Assembly (NCBI RefSeq): GCF_014930365.1
Contig: NZ_JABXWI010000012.1
Location: forward strand, 47,044 to 111,043
Direction of reading: 5' to 3'
From: Streptomyces caniscabiei
Lineage (GTDB): Bacteria; Actinomycetota; Actinomycetes; Streptomycetales; Streptomycetaceae
DNA length: 64,000 nucleotides
Part shown: piece by piece, positions 7,896 through 17,098 of the stretch
How the letters are laid out: each line of letters opens with the position of its first letter
Numbering within the stretch: position 1 is the first letter of the stretch
Notes under the pieces: model-generated
Database searches by the model: none
The model's input: only the letters and a program-made list of their open reading frames with translations
Told to the model about the DNA's origin: nothing
Translations under genes and position numbers: made by a program

Positions 7896-9380
7896 GTGCC
7901 CCTGAGCAGCAGACCTCGCCGCAGCCGTCGTGAAAGCCTTCGGAACGGCCCCCGGGGCGGCCTTCGGAGCACCCTTCGGAGCGGCCTTCGGGGCGGTGCG
8001 GCCGCGGCCGTCGTCGCCGCCGTGTTGCCGGTCGTACCGCTGGTCGCCGCCACGCCCGCCGCGGCGGTGCCGAAGGCGCCGATCAGCGACTTCAACGGCG
8101 ACGGCTTCGCCGACCTGGTGATCGACGCGCCCTACGCGAGCGTCGCGGGCGCCGAGAGCGCCGGTCACGTCTCGGTCGTGTACGGCTCCGCCGCGGGCGC
8201 CGACACCGCCCACCCCCAGGTCCTCTCGCGCACCACCGCGTGGCTCCCGGAAGCCACGAAGGCGGGCACCTTCTTCGGCAACACCACAGCCGCGCGCGAC
8301 CTCGACGGCGACGGCTACACCGATCTCGCGGTGGGCGGCTTCAACGAGGCCGACGTGATCCTGTGGGGCTCGGCGAAGGGCCTGACCTCGGCGACCGCCT
8401 TCCCCGGCCGGGTCCACCGGGCCGTCGACGGCGACTTCAACGGCGACGGCAAGGGCGACCTCGTCACCACCGGCCAGGGCGGCCTGCGGATCCAGCTCGG
8501 CCCCTTCACCCGGGACGGCGTCCCCGCCTCCGTCTCCTCCATCGAGATCGACGAGCACGACGAGATCTGGGAGATCACCGTCGGCGACATGAACGGCGAC
8601 GGCAAGGACGACCTGATCACCACCGGCGGCTTCGAGGAGAAGGCGTACCAGGCCCAGTGGCGCCCGGGCACCGCGACCGGGGTGAGCCAGACCGCCGGAT
8701 CCACCGGCTACTTCACGCTCGGCGGCGTCGTCGCCGACGTGAACCTGGACGGCTACGGCGACTACGTCTCCCGCGAGGTCGGCCACATCGCCGAGGTGAT
8801 GACGGACGAGGCCGGCAACGTCCGCGTCGTCTACGGCTCCGCGAAGGGCCCCTCCACCCGTACGACGAGGATCACCCAGGACACCAAGGGCGTCCCGGGT
8901 GTCGGCGAGAGCGACGCGGACCACTTCGACCAGTACGGCGGCGACCAGTTCGGCTACTCCGTGGCGGCCGGTGACGTGACCGGCGACGGCTACCCCGACA
9001 TCGCGGTCGGCGTCCCCGGCGAGGACATCGGCTCCGTCGTGGACGCCGGGTCGGTCGTCCTGCTGAAGGGCGGTGCCTCCGGTCTCACCGGCACCGGCGC
9101 CCAGGCCTTCGACCAGTCCGACCCCGGGGTCCCCGGCGCCTCCGAGACCGGCGACACCTTCGGCGCGGCCGTCTCGCTCCTCGACGTCAACGCCAACAAC
9201 CGCGCGGACCTCGCCGTCGGCGCGCCCGGGGAGGACGGCACCCTCCAGGACTCCGGCGCGGCCTGGCTCTTCCGCGGCTCGAAGAACGGCCTGGTCACCA
9301 CCAACATCACCTCCTTCGGCCCGGCCACGCTCAAGGCACCGGAGAAGGGGGCCCGGTTCGGGCTGGGATTCGCGAGGTAG
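7896..9380 (+). CDS. Secreted FG-GAP/VCBS repeat protein (integrin alpha-like)
   Basis: 494-residue exported protein. An Arg-rich N-region, a hydrophobic stretch and an A-T-P-A-A-A-V-P cleavage-like site near residue 58 form a long signal peptide. The rest is about seven FG-GAP/VCBS beta-propeller blades, each with a calcium-binding D-x-N/D-x-D-G-x-x-D-L loop (for example DFNGDGFADL, DLDGDGYTDL, DMNGDGKDDL, DVTGDGYPDI). Such propellers bind ligands or carbohydrates outside the cell; the target is unknown. GTG start with GGAG at 7887-7890. The signal region is encoded by imperfect copies of GCCTTCGGAGCG, which suggests slippage expansion. Confidence 0.88.
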   Translation: MPLSSRPRRSRRESLRNGPRGGLRSTLRSGLRGGAAAAVVAAVLPVVPLVAATPAAAVPKAPISDFNGDGFADLVIDAPYASVAGAESAGHVSVVYGSAAGADTAHPQVLSRTTAWLPEATKAGTFFGNTTAARDLDGDGYTDLAVGGFNEADVILWGSAKGLTSATAFPGRVHRAVDGDFNGDGKGDLVTTGQGGLRIQLGPFTRDGVPASVSSIEIDEHDEIWEITVGDMNGDGKDDLITTGGFEEKAYQAQWRPGTATGVSQTAGSTGYFTLGGVVADVNLDGYGDYVSREVGHIAEVMTDEAGNVRVVYGSAKGPSTRTTRITQDTKGVPGVGESDADHFDQYGGDQFGYSVAAGDVTGDGYPDIAVGVPGEDIGSVVDAGSVVLLKGGASGLTGTGAQAFDQSDPGVPGASETGDTFGAAVSLLDVNANNRADLAVGAPGEDGTLQDSGAAWLFRGSKNGLVTTNITSFGPATLKAPEKGARFGLGFAR

Positions 9381-9445
9381 GGCGCCCGCGCGGGGCGCGG
9401 GGCGGGTGGCGGGGCCCCTCCCCTCCCCTCCCCCTGCCCCGCACC

Positions 9446-12400
9446 TCACTGCGACGGTCGGCCCGGGGTCGTACGGGCCGTCGTCGCCGCCGCTCGCGCG
9501 GCCCGGGTGTGCAGGTCCTCGATCGTCACGTCACCGGGGCGCAGCTCCCGGGCCCGCCCCGCGTCGGCCGACGCCCGCTCCGCGTCGCCGAGTTCGAGGT
9601 GGAGGGCCGCGCGGTGGCGCAGGGCCCAGGGGTAGTCGGGGAAGAGAGCCAGGGCGGTGTCGAGGTCGGTGAGGGCCGCGTCGTGGCGGCCGAGCTTGGC
9701 GCGGGAGACGCCCCGGCCGGCGTACGCGGAGGCGTACAGCGGGTTGAGCGCGATGGCGCGGTCGTAGTCGGCCAGGGCCTCCTCGTCGCGGTCGACGCCG
9801 CGCAGGGCGTCCGCCCGTTCGCAGCGCGGCAGGGGGGCGTCCGGATCGAGGGCCACGGCGTGGTGCAGGTCGGCCAGCTGCCGCTCGTGCTCGCCCCGGG
9901 AGCGTCGTACACGCGCCCGGCGCATCAGGGCCCACACGTACGCCCCGTCCAGCTCCAGGGCGCGGTCCAGGTCCGCGAGGGCCTCGTCGAGGCGGCCCTG
10001 CGCGTGCCGGGCGGCTCCCCGCGAGGCCCACGTCGAGCGGCGTACGGGGTCCAGGGCCACCGCCCGGTCGAGGTCGGCGACCGCCGCGTCGAGGTCGCCG
10101 AGGAGGCGGTGGTAGTCGCCCCGCAGGACGAGGGTGGTCACGTCGTCGGGGGCGAGCGCGTCGGCGCGGTCGAGGTCGGCCACGGCCCCGGCGTAGTCCC
10201 CGGTGTGCGCCCGGGCGACCGCCCTGCCCTGCCACGCCGCGGCCGAGTCGGGGTCGAGGGCGAGCGCCCGGTCGTACTCGGTCACCGCCCGCTCGTGCGC
10301 CCCCTCCCGGTGCAGCGCCCGGCCCCGCAGGGCCCGCGCCCGCGCCTCCCGCCGTGCGTCGAGACCGGCCCGGAGCAGCAGGGCTCCCAGCGCGTCGTGG
10401 ACACCGCCGCGCTCCAGCGCGCCCAGCAGCTCGCGCCCCCAGCGTTCGGCGTCCTCGTCGGCGGCGTCCTGGCCCGCCTGTGTGAGGGCCTCGGCCCACC
10501 GCCGGGCCACCGCCTCCCCCTCCCCGCACGCGTCCACGACCGCGCGCAGCACCCCCGCGAGCGCCCCGCGCTCCCCCGCGCACAGCCGGTGGTACGCCTC
10601 GGCGAGCCGCAGCTCCCGCCACCGCTCACCACCCCACCACTCCCGCTCGCGCGACCGGCTGTCCGGCGACCTCCCGTCCCGCGACTCCGAGTCCGGCGGG
10701 CCGGCCTCGGTCTCCCCTGCGGCCTCGATCCCCGCCCGCCATCCGGCGAACGCGTCCGCCAGCCGCCGGTGCCGCTCGCTCCAGAGCCGGGGGGAGCGCA
10801 GCCGCTGCAACCGGACCATCGGTGCCCGTACGACGTCGTGGAACACGACCCGGTCCCCGCGGTCGGTGACGAAGGGGAGGGCACGCAGCCAGGTGAACAG
10901 CGCGTCGGAGCCGGGGTCGACGTGACCGGCGTCGACGTGACCGGCGTCGGCGTAGCCGGACGCCCCTGCGCCGGGGGCGTACCGGTCGCCCGCATCCGCG
11001 CCGGGGGCACGAGCGTCGCCCGCATCCGCCCCGGCGCCGCGACCGCCGTTCGCCGCTGTGCCGGTAGCCCGGCCACCGTCCGGACGGCCGCCGCCATGCG
11101 GACGGCCGCCACCATCTGGACCGCCGCCGTCATCCGGGCGGGGGCCTCGGTCCGGACGGCCGCCGTCGCCTGAACCCCCACGCCCGCCCGGATCGACGCC
11201 CCCGCCCGGACCGGCGCGGCCGTCCGTCTCGGTCGCCGCACCCGCGACCGTCACCCGGAAGACGTCCGTGTCCAGCCAGCGGGGCAGCGCGCAGGTCAGC
11301 GCGGCGGCCCGGCGTACCGGGTCCGTCTCCCACTTCAGGAAGCGCTCCACGGCCACGGCGCTGGCGTCGCCCGTGTCGGCGAGGTCGTCGAGGTCGGCGG
11401 GTCGGGCCTCGGCGAGGGTGGAGACCAGGACGGGCAATCCGCCGGTGAGCCGCAGCACTTCGTCGACGACGGGCTCGGCGAGGACGCCCTTGGCGGCGAG
11501 GAGGCCGCGTGACTCGGTCTCCGTGAAGGGCCGCAGGGGCAGGTCGAGGAGGAAGTCGGTGAGGCCGCCCCAGCGGGCGGCGTCGAGGGGGTGCCGGCCC
11601 GCCGTGACGAGGACGACGTTGCCGGGGAGGGGGCCGTAGCGGTCGCCGGAGACGAGGTCGTGGAGCCACGGGTCGAGGAAGGCGCCGGTCCGTTCGTAGG
11701 TGTCGAAGAGGAGGACGAGCCAGGGCACTTCGGAGGCGACCGTGCCCAGCTCCTCCAACAGCGCGGGTGTGAGGACGAGTTCGGGGGCGAGCAGCAGCTC
11801 GGCGTCCTCGTGGCCGCGCGCCCGCGCACCGAGGCCCGCGCGCAACCGGGCGGCCTGGCGCACGAGTTCGGCCGGGTCGACGGCCCCCGCGAAGGGGCCG
11901 ACCACGGGGACGAGGCCGAGTGCGACGAGCGTCGCCCGGGCGGCGGCCAGGCTCGTGGCGGACGGCTCGGCGGCACCGGTGGCACCTGACCGCCGCCCCG
12001 CGCCGGCCGGCGCGCCGGGCCCCGCCGCCCCCGCCGCATCCGTGTCCGCGTCCGTGTCCGGCTCCGCGAAGGTGACCGCGGCCAGTTCCGCCTCGTACCG
12101 CCGCTCCCGGTGCGCGGCCAGCAGCCGTTCCAGGTCCTTGCACCGGTGTCCCTGCCGGGCGAAGCGGTCCGCGATGACGGCCATGGCCTCAGGGACGCTG
12201 CCGACGCCGTCGTCGAGGTACGCGGTGAGGGCGCCGCGCTCCTGGGCGATCTGCTCCAACTCCCTTGCCAGGAAGGTCTTTCCGATGCCTGCGTTGCCGC
12301 GTACGTGGAAGAGGAAGCGACGTCGCTCGTCCTCGATGGGCAGATCGAAGTTGGCGCGAAACGCGGCCCGTTCGCTGCCCCGGCCGACGAAGCCCTGGCG

Positions 12401-12457
12401 GGTGCGCCGCCGGATCAGCTCCTGCATCGTGGGAATCGGCGGCTGCGCGCGGCCCAT
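9446..12457 (-). CDS. STAND-like P-loop NTPase with C-terminal TPR repeats
   Basis: 1003 residues. Residues 54-61 (GNAGIGKT) are a Walker A motif, and LVLLFDTYERTG near residue 245 is a Walker-B-like strand, so residues about 20-400 form an ATPase of the AAA/NACHT-like signal-transduction type. Residues about 405-510 are a low-complexity Gly/Asp/Arg/Pro linker with short repeats (GGGRPDGG, AGHVDAGHVD). Residues about 700-975 are seven or eight tetratricopeptide repeats, for protein binding. There is no signal peptide, so it is cytoplasmic. Known relatives act as regulators or immunity-type sensors; no effector domain is visible. It is convergent with the FG-GAP gene. Confidence 0.82.
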   Translation of the reverse strand: MGRAQPPIPTMQELIRRRTRQGFVGRGSERAAFRANFDLPIEDERRRFLFHVRGNAGIGKTFLARELEQIAQERGALTAYLDDGVGSVPEAMAVIADRFARQGHRCKDLERLLAAHRERRYEAELAAVTFAEPDTDADTDAAGAAGPGAPAGAGRRSGATGAAEPSATSLAAARATLVALGLVPVVGPFAGAVDPAELVRQAARLRAGLGARARGHEDAELLLAPELVLTPALLEELGTVASEVPWLVLLFDTYERTGAFLDPWLHDLVSGDRYGPLPGNVVLVTAGRHPLDAARWGGLTDFLLDLPLRPFTETESRGLLAAKGVLAEPVVDEVLRLTGGLPVLVSTLAEARPADLDDLADTGDASAVAVERFLKWETDPVRRAAALTCALPRWLDTDVFRVTVAGAATETDGRAGPGGGVDPGGRGGSGDGGRPDRGPRPDDGGGPDGGGRPHGGGRPDGGRATGTAANGGRGAGADAGDARAPGADAGDRYAPGAGASGYADAGHVDAGHVDPGSDALFTWLRALPFVTDRGDRVVFHDVVRAPMVRLQRLRSPRLWSERHRRLADAFAGWRAGIEAAGETEAGPPDSESRDGRSPDSRSREREWWGGERWRELRLAEAYHRLCAGERGALAGVLRAVVDACGEGEAVARRWAEALTQAGQDAADEDAERWGRELLGALERGGVHDALGALLLRAGLDARREARARALRGRALHREGAHERAVTEYDRALALDPDSAAAWQGRAVARAHTGDYAGAVADLDRADALAPDDVTTLVLRGDYHRLLGDLDAAVADLDRAVALDPVRRSTWASRGAARHAQGRLDEALADLDRALELDGAYVWALMRRARVRRSRGEHERQLADLHHAVALDPDAPLPRCERADALRGVDRDEEALADYDRAIALNPLYASAYAGRGVSRAKLGRHDAALTDLDTALALFPDYPWALRHRAALHLELGDAERASADAGRARELRPGDVTIEDLHTRAARAAATTARTTPGRPSQ

Positions 12458-12576
12458 GCGAACTCCTCCGGCCTTCCTCGGTGCTTCACGGTTTTCCGCC
12501 AGCGGCGGGTCTCATTGTGATCCAACGCGCCGAAAAACACCTGGGGATGATCCATGCTCACGCACATAGTTGGACC

Positions 12577-13098
12577 ATGGCTGAATCCCAGACCCCCCGC
12601 GGCTCACTTCTTCCCCTCGCCTCCACGTTGCTCGTCGGCACGGTCGCCCTCTACATGGCGCTCGTCGCGTTCAGCAACATCACCGACTTCGGTACGAACC
12701 AGCAGTTCGTCCGCCATGTCTTCGCCATGGACACCACGTTCAAGGACGAGGACCTGATGTGGCGGGCCATCGAGTCGAAGGGCGTCCAGGACGCGGCGTA
12801 CGTCCTCATCATCGTCTGGGAGACCGTCGCGGCGCTGCTGCTCGTCGCCGCCACCTGGTTCTGGGCCAGGGCCCTCGGCCACCGCACCTTCCACACGGCC
12901 CGCCGCTACAGCACCCTGGGCCTCCTCATGGTCCTCCTCCTCTTCGGCGCCGGCTTCATGGCCATCGGCGGCGAATGGTTCGTCATGTGGCAGTCCAGCG
13001 ACTGGAACGGCCTCGACGCCGCCCTCCGCGTGTTCCTGCTGAGCGGAGTGGTGCTGCTGGTGACGTACCTGCCGACGAACGAGCCCAGGACGAACTGA
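12577..13098 (+). CDS. DUF2165-like small integral membrane protein
   Basis: 173 residues with four hydrophobic helices (about 12-32, 71-93, 107-130 and 146-164), matching the DUF2165 family of small membrane proteins. Conserved features include ALVAFSNITDFGTNQQFVRHV, EDLMWRAI, and the C-terminal GGEWFVMWQSSDWNG block. Function unknown. ATG 12577 is preferred by position relative to the first helix; ATG 12547 in frame would add ten residues. It is divergent from the P-loop/TPR gene and convergent with fbiC. Confidence 0.8.
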   Translation: MAESQTPRGSLLPLASTLLVGTVALYMALVAFSNITDFGTNQQFVRHVFAMDTTFKDEDLMWRAIESKGVQDAAYVLIIVWETVAALLLVAATWFWARALGHRTFHTARRYSTLGLLMVLLLFGAGFMAIGGEWFVMWQSSDWNGLDAALRVFLLSGVVLLVTYLPTNEPRTN

Positions 13099-13176
13099 GC
13101 CCCCACGCCCGACCGACCGGCCGGCCGACAGACCTCCCGCACCGACCGGCCGACAGACCTCCCGCACCACCCTCCC
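13099..13176. repeat. Direct repeat of a 22-25 bp unit
   Basis: The stretch around GACCGGCCGACAGACCTCCC occurs twice in tandem (about 13116-13140 and 13142-13165), upstream of the terminator hairpin. Confidence 0.5.
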
Positions 13177-13179
13177 CCG

Positions 13180-13207
13180 CTGCCGGCGGTCACCGGACCG
13201 CCGGCAG
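13180..13207. terminator. Bidirectional hairpin between DUF2165 gene and fbiC
   Basis: A perfect 12-bp stem, CTGCCGGCGGTC and GACCGCCGGCAG, with the 4-base loop ACCG. It lies between two convergent genes. There is no T tract, as is usual for Streptomyces terminators. Confidence 0.7.
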
Positions 13208-13249
13208 TTCGGGGGTTCCCGTTGTTCCCTCCGGTCTCCCGCAGGTGGG

Positions 13250-15862
13250 TCAGTCCAGTACCGGCAGCAGTTCCGGCAGGTGGCCGTCGGAGGCCGCCGC
13301 CGCGCGTTGCCGTTCCTCCGGGACCTCGCCGTACAGGGTCGTGCGGGGCCTCGCGGGCCGGTCGGCCGCGTCGGCGACGGCGATCAGGTCCTTGACCGAC
13401 TTGTAGGAGCCGTAGGAGGAGCCCGCCATGCGGGAGATGGTCTCCTCCATCAGGGTGCCGCCCAGGTCGTTGGCGCCCGAACGGAGCATCTCGGCCGCGC
13501 CCTCCGTGCCGAGTTTGACCCAGCTGGTCTGGATGTTGGGGATCCAGGGGTGGAGGAGGAGGCGGGCCATGGCGGTGACGGCGCGGTTGTCGCGCATCGT
13601 CGGGCCGGGGCGGGAGATGCCCGCCAGGTACACGGGCGCGTTGGTGTGGATGAAGGGCAGGGTCACGAACTCCGTGAAGCCGCCGGTCCGTTGCTGGATG
13701 CCGGCCAGCGTGCGGAGGTGGCCGAGCCAGTGGCGGGGCTGGTCGACGTGGCCGTACATCATCGTCGAGGAGGAGCGGATGCCCAGCTCGTGGGCGGTCG
13801 TCACCACCTCGATCCAGGTCGCCGTCGGCAGTTTGCCCTTGGTCAGGACCCAGCGGACCTCGTCGTCCAGGATCTCCGCCGCCGTGCCGGGGATGGTGTC
13901 CAGGCCCGCCTCCTTCGCGGCCGTCAGCCACTCGCGGATCGACGTCCCGGTGCGGGTCGCGCCGTTCACCACCTCCATCGGGGAGAAGGCGTGGACGTGC
14001 ATGCCGGGGACGCGGGTCTTGACGGCCTTCGCGATGTCGAAGTACGCGGTGCCCGGCAGGTCGGGGTGGATGCCGCCCTGCATGCAGACCTCGACCGCGC
14101 CGAGGTCCCAGGCCTGCTGGGCGCGGTCGGCGACCTGGTCGAGGGAGAGCGTGTACGCGTCGGCGTCCGTGCGGCGCTGCGCGAAGGCGCAGAAGCGGCA
14201 GCCGGTGTAGCAGACGTTGGTGAAGTTGATGTTCCGGGTGACGATGTACGTGACGTCGTCGCCGACCGCCGATTTGCGGACGTCGTCCGCGATCCGGGTG
14301 AGCGCGTCCAGCGCCGGTCCGTCCGCGTGCAGCAGGGCGAGCGCCTCGGCGTCCGTCAGCTTCGTCGGGTCGTCGGCCGCCGTCGCCAGCGCCGCCCGTA
14401 CGTCCGTGTCGATGCGCTCGGGGGTCATGCCGGGCGCCGCCGCCTCGCGCAGGGCGCCCCAGTCGCCGTAGACGGAGTCGAAGTCCTCGCGGCGGTCGCC
14501 GGTACGGCCCTCGGTGTCGACGGCGGTGTGCAGGTCCGTGCGGCCCGTGGCGACGAAGACCTCCTCGGGCTCCTGCCACGGGTGGCCCTCCACCACGGCG
14601 TCCGGGCGCGCGAGCCCGGTCTCCGGGTCGGCCAGGGCCCGTACGTGCGGCAGGAGGCGCGGGTCGAGCCAGGGCTCGCCGCGCGAAACGAACTCCGGGT
14701 ACACGCACAGCCGTTCGCGCAGTTCGAAGCCGGCGGCGCGGGAGCGTTCGGTGAGTTCCTCGATCTGCGGCCAGGGGCGCTCGGGGTTCACATGGTCGAT
14801 GGTGAGGGGGGAGACCCCGCCCCAGTCGTCGATCCCGGCGCCGATCAGCCGCTCGTACTCGCTGTCGACGAGGTTCGGCGGGGCCTGGATGCAGCCCGCC
14901 GGGCCCATGAGGTGCCGGGCGACGGCCACCGTGGCGACCAGCTCGTCCAGCTCCGCGTCCGGCATGCCGCGCATCGCGGTGTCCGGCTTGGCGCGGAAGT
15001 TCTGGATGATCAGTTCCTGGATGCCGTGGTAGGCCCGGGAGACCTTGCGGAGGGCGAAGAGGGACTCCGCGCGTTCCTCGTACGTCTCGCCGATGCCGAT
15101 GAGGACACCGGAGGTGAAGGGGACCGAGGAGCGGCCCGCGTCCTCCAGCACCCGCAGCCGGACCGCCGGTTCCTTGTCCGGGGAGCCGTGGTGGGGGCCG
15201 CCCGGCTCGGACCACAGGCGGGTCGCGGTCGTCTCCAGCATCATGCCCATGGAGGGCGCGACAGGCTTGAGCCGCTGGAAGTCCGTCCAGCTCATGACGC
15301 CGGGGTTGAGGTGCGGGAGGAGGCCCGTCTCCTCCAGGATGCGGATGGAGATGGCGCGGACGTACGCGATCGTGTCGTCGTAGCCGTGCGCGTCGAGCCA
15401 CTCGCGCGCCTCCGGCCAGCGGTCCTCCGGCTTGTCGCCGAGCGTGATCAGCGCTTCCTTGCAGCCGAGCGCGGCGCCCTTGCGGGCCACGTCCAGCACC
15501 TCGTCCGGCGACATGAACATCCCGTGGCCGGCGCGGCGCAGCTTGCCCGGGACGGTGACGAAGGTGCAGTAGTGGCATTTGTCCCGGCAGAGGCGGGTGA
15601 GCGGGATGAAGACGCTCTTCGAGTACGTGATGACACCGGGCCGCCCGGCCTCCGCGAGCCCCGCGTCCCGCACCCGGGCCGCCGACGCGGCGAGGTCCTC
15701 CAGGTCCGCGCCGCGCGCCTGGAGCAGCACCGCCGCCTCGCTCACGTCGAGCGCCACGCCGTCGCGGGCGCGTTTGAGCGCGCGCCGCATCGAGTTCTCG
15801 GTGGGGCCGGGGGAGCCGTCGGGGCCGGTGGGTCCGTTTCCAGAGGTCGCGGAAGTCGTCAT
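13250..15862 (-). CDS. fbiC: FO synthase FbiC (CofG/CofH fusion)
   Basis: 870-residue bifunctional 7,8-didemethyl-8-hydroxy-5-deazariboflavin synthase, which builds the deazaflavin chromophore of coenzyme F420 from tyrosine and a pyrimidine (established for FbiC). Two radical-SAM domains are visible. The CofG half has C92-x3-C96-x2-C99 (CRDKCHYC), with typical LITLGDKPEDRWPEA and RDWGGVSPLTIDHVNPERPWP-like context. The CofH half has a second cluster motif, CYTGCRFCAF, near residues 551-558, and QGGIHPDLPG. The length matches the actinobacterial fusion. Neighbouring luciferase-like and Ddn-like genes probably encode F420 users. The ATG start at 15862 leaves a disordered 20-residue N-terminus. 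Confidence 0.97.
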   Translation of the reverse strand: MTTSATSGNGPTGPDGSPGPTENSMRRALKRARDGVALDVSEAAVLLQARGADLEDLAASAARVRDAGLAEAGRPGVITYSKSVFIPLTRLCRDKCHYCTFVTVPGKLRRAGHGMFMSPDEVLDVARKGAALGCKEALITLGDKPEDRWPEAREWLDAHGYDDTIAYVRAISIRILEETGLLPHLNPGVMSWTDFQRLKPVAPSMGMMLETTATRLWSEPGGPHHGSPDKEPAVRLRVLEDAGRSSVPFTSGVLIGIGETYEERAESLFALRKVSRAYHGIQELIIQNFRAKPDTAMRGMPDAELDELVATVAVARHLMGPAGCIQAPPNLVDSEYERLIGAGIDDWGGVSPLTIDHVNPERPWPQIEELTERSRAAGFELRERLCVYPEFVSRGEPWLDPRLLPHVRALADPETGLARPDAVVEGHPWQEPEEVFVATGRTDLHTAVDTEGRTGDRREDFDSVYGDWGALREAAAPGMTPERIDTDVRAALATAADDPTKLTDAEALALLHADGPALDALTRIADDVRKSAVGDDVTYIVTRNINFTNVCYTGCRFCAFAQRRTDADAYTLSLDQVADRAQQAWDLGAVEVCMQGGIHPDLPGTAYFDIAKAVKTRVPGMHVHAFSPMEVVNGATRTGTSIREWLTAAKEAGLDTIPGTAAEILDDEVRWVLTKGKLPTATWIEVVTTAHELGIRSSSTMMYGHVDQPRHWLGHLRTLAGIQQRTGGFTEFVTLPFIHTNAPVYLAGISRPGPTMRDNRAVTAMARLLLHPWIPNIQTSWVKLGTEGAAEMLRSGANDLGGTLMEETISRMAGSSYGSYKSVKDLIAVADAADRPARPRTTLYGEVPEERQRAAAASDGHLPELLPVLD

Positions 15863-15962
15863 TCGTCGAGCATACGAGCGGCTTGGCTCCGCCGGTGGGG
15901 TGGGCGCCTGCTAGCTCGGGGGGTGCCTGTTTCGTGGGCGGGTGCGGCTCCGGTGGGGCTTC

Positions 15963-16114
15963 TCGCGCAGTTCCCCGCGCCCCTGAAAGACCAGGCCCCT
16001 GCGGGCCTGAAAGACCAGGCCCCTGCGGGCCTGAAGGGCGACGGGTCGGCAGGGCGGCAGGGTGAAAAGCACGGGGCGCAGCCCCGGCTTTCAGGGGCGC
16101 GGGGAACTGCGCGA
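15963..16114. repeat. Perfect 27-bp inverted repeat
   Basis: Left arm 15963-15989 and right arm 16088-16114 are exact reverse complements (core GCGCAGTTCCCCGCGCCCCT), about 98 bases apart. The arm sequence is a common Streptomyces intergenic element. It may end transcription of the minus-strand LLM gene just upstream. Confidence 0.85.
15982..16040. repeat. 24-bp tandem repeat (2.5 copies)
   Basis: Two identical 24-bp units (core AAAGACCAGGCCCCTGCGGG) at 15982-16005 and 16006-16029, then a diverging third start, in the loop of the 27-bp inverted repeat. The first unit overlaps its left arm. Confidence 0.85.
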
Positions 16115-16163
16115 CCAGCCCCCACGCACCCGCACCCGCCGACGAACCCGCACCCCCGAGCTA

Positions 16164-17021
16164 TTAGGCACCCTCCCCCAAGAACGCCCCGTACTCGTCC
16201 AGCAGCCCCAGCACCTCCGCCTCCCCCGCCGGAGGCAACTGCACCACGGCCTCCTCGATGCCCAGCTCCGCGTAGTACGCCAGCTTCCCCGCACTCGGCT
16301 GCACGGCGTACGGCACGACCTGCAACCCCGCGGGATCGCGCCCCGCGTCCGCCCACGCCGCCCGCAGCGCCGGCAGCGCGTCCCCGAGCCCCCGCCCGCC
16401 GATCGGCAGCCACCCGTCCGCGTACTCGGCGATGTGCGCGAACAGCTTCGGCCCCGCGGCCCCACCGATCAGCGTGCGCGGCCCCACCACCGGCCCCCGC
16501 GCCTTCCGCACCGGCTTCGGATACGCGGTACTCGCCCGCACGCTCCCGAACTCCCCGTCGTACGCCGTCGGTTCCTCCGACCACAGCGCCCGCATCAGCG
16601 CCATGCGGTCACGCACCAGCTCGCGCCGGGTGCTCCACTCGACCCCGTGGTCGGCGGCCTCCTCGATGTTCCAGCCGTAGCCGAGGCCGAGGGTGAGGCG
16701 GCCTCCGGAGAGGTGGTCGACGGTCGCGATCTGCTTCGCGAGGTCGATCGGGTCGTGCTGGGCGACCAGGGTGATCCCGGTGCCGAGCCCCAGTCGCTCG
16801 GTGACGGCCGCGGCCTGGCCGAGCGCGACGAAGGGGTCGAGGGTACGGCCGTACTCGCGCGGCAGGTCGCCGCCGGCCGGGTACGGGGTCCTCCGCTCGA
16901 CGGGGATGTGGGTGTGCTCGGGGAGGTAGAGCCCCGCGAAACCGCGTTGCTCCAGCTCACGGGCGAGCCGGGTCGGAGTGATCGTCTCGTCGGTGAGGAA
17001 GATCGTCACGGAGATGCGCAT
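16164..17021 (-). CDS. LLM class F420-dependent oxidoreductase
   Basis: 285-residue luciferase-like monooxygenase-fold protein (TIM barrel). Typical family blocks are GLYLPEHTHIPVERRTPYPAGG, ERLGLGTGITLVAQHDPIDLAKQIATVDHL, GRLTLGLGYGWNIEEAADHG, and AEYADGWLPIGG. The length and these motifs match the TIGR03619-type F420-dependent subgroup, which uses reduced F420 to reduce or oxidise organic substrates. It lies next to fbiC on the same strand, which supports F420 use. Substrate unknown. ATG start at 17021. Confidence 0.9.
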   Translation of the reverse strand: MRISVTIFLTDETITPTRLARELEQRGFAGLYLPEHTHIPVERRTPYPAGGDLPREYGRTLDPFVALGQAAAVTERLGLGTGITLVAQHDPIDLAKQIATVDHLSGGRLTLGLGYGWNIEEAADHGVEWSTRRELVRDRMALMRALWSEEPTAYDGEFGSVRASTAYPKPVRKARGPVVGPRTLIGGAAGPKLFAHIAEYADGWLPIGGRGLGDALPALRAAWADAGRDPAGLQVVPYAVQPSAGKLAYYAELGIEEAVVQLPPAGEAEVLGLLDEYGAFLGEGA

Positions 17022-17098
17022 GTGTCATCTCTAGCCGCTCGGGACAAGGATGTCCATACCGACCGGTCGGCACATAGGGGAGCCGGCTGGTCGGCCCC

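Larger units (their letters stand above)
15863..16163. other. Intergenic region with inverted and tandem repeats
   Basis: About 300 bases upstream of fbiC and downstream of the LLM gene. It holds a perfect 27-bp inverted repeat (15963-15989 and 16088-16114) enclosing two and a half 24-bp direct repeats (15982-16005, 16006-16029, then partial). The fbiC promoter must lie between about 15863 and 15960. No gene was seen. Confidence 0.6.

Noticed and set aside
7661..8095. N-terminal extension of the ADP-ribosylglycohydrolase homologue
   Set aside because: It would run through the divergent promoter region and the FG-GAP signal sequence. GTG 7663 has a good ribosome-binding site.
15961..16130. 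Repeat-rich region as a CRISPR array
   Set aside because: Units are in direct contact with no spacers and number fewer than three.
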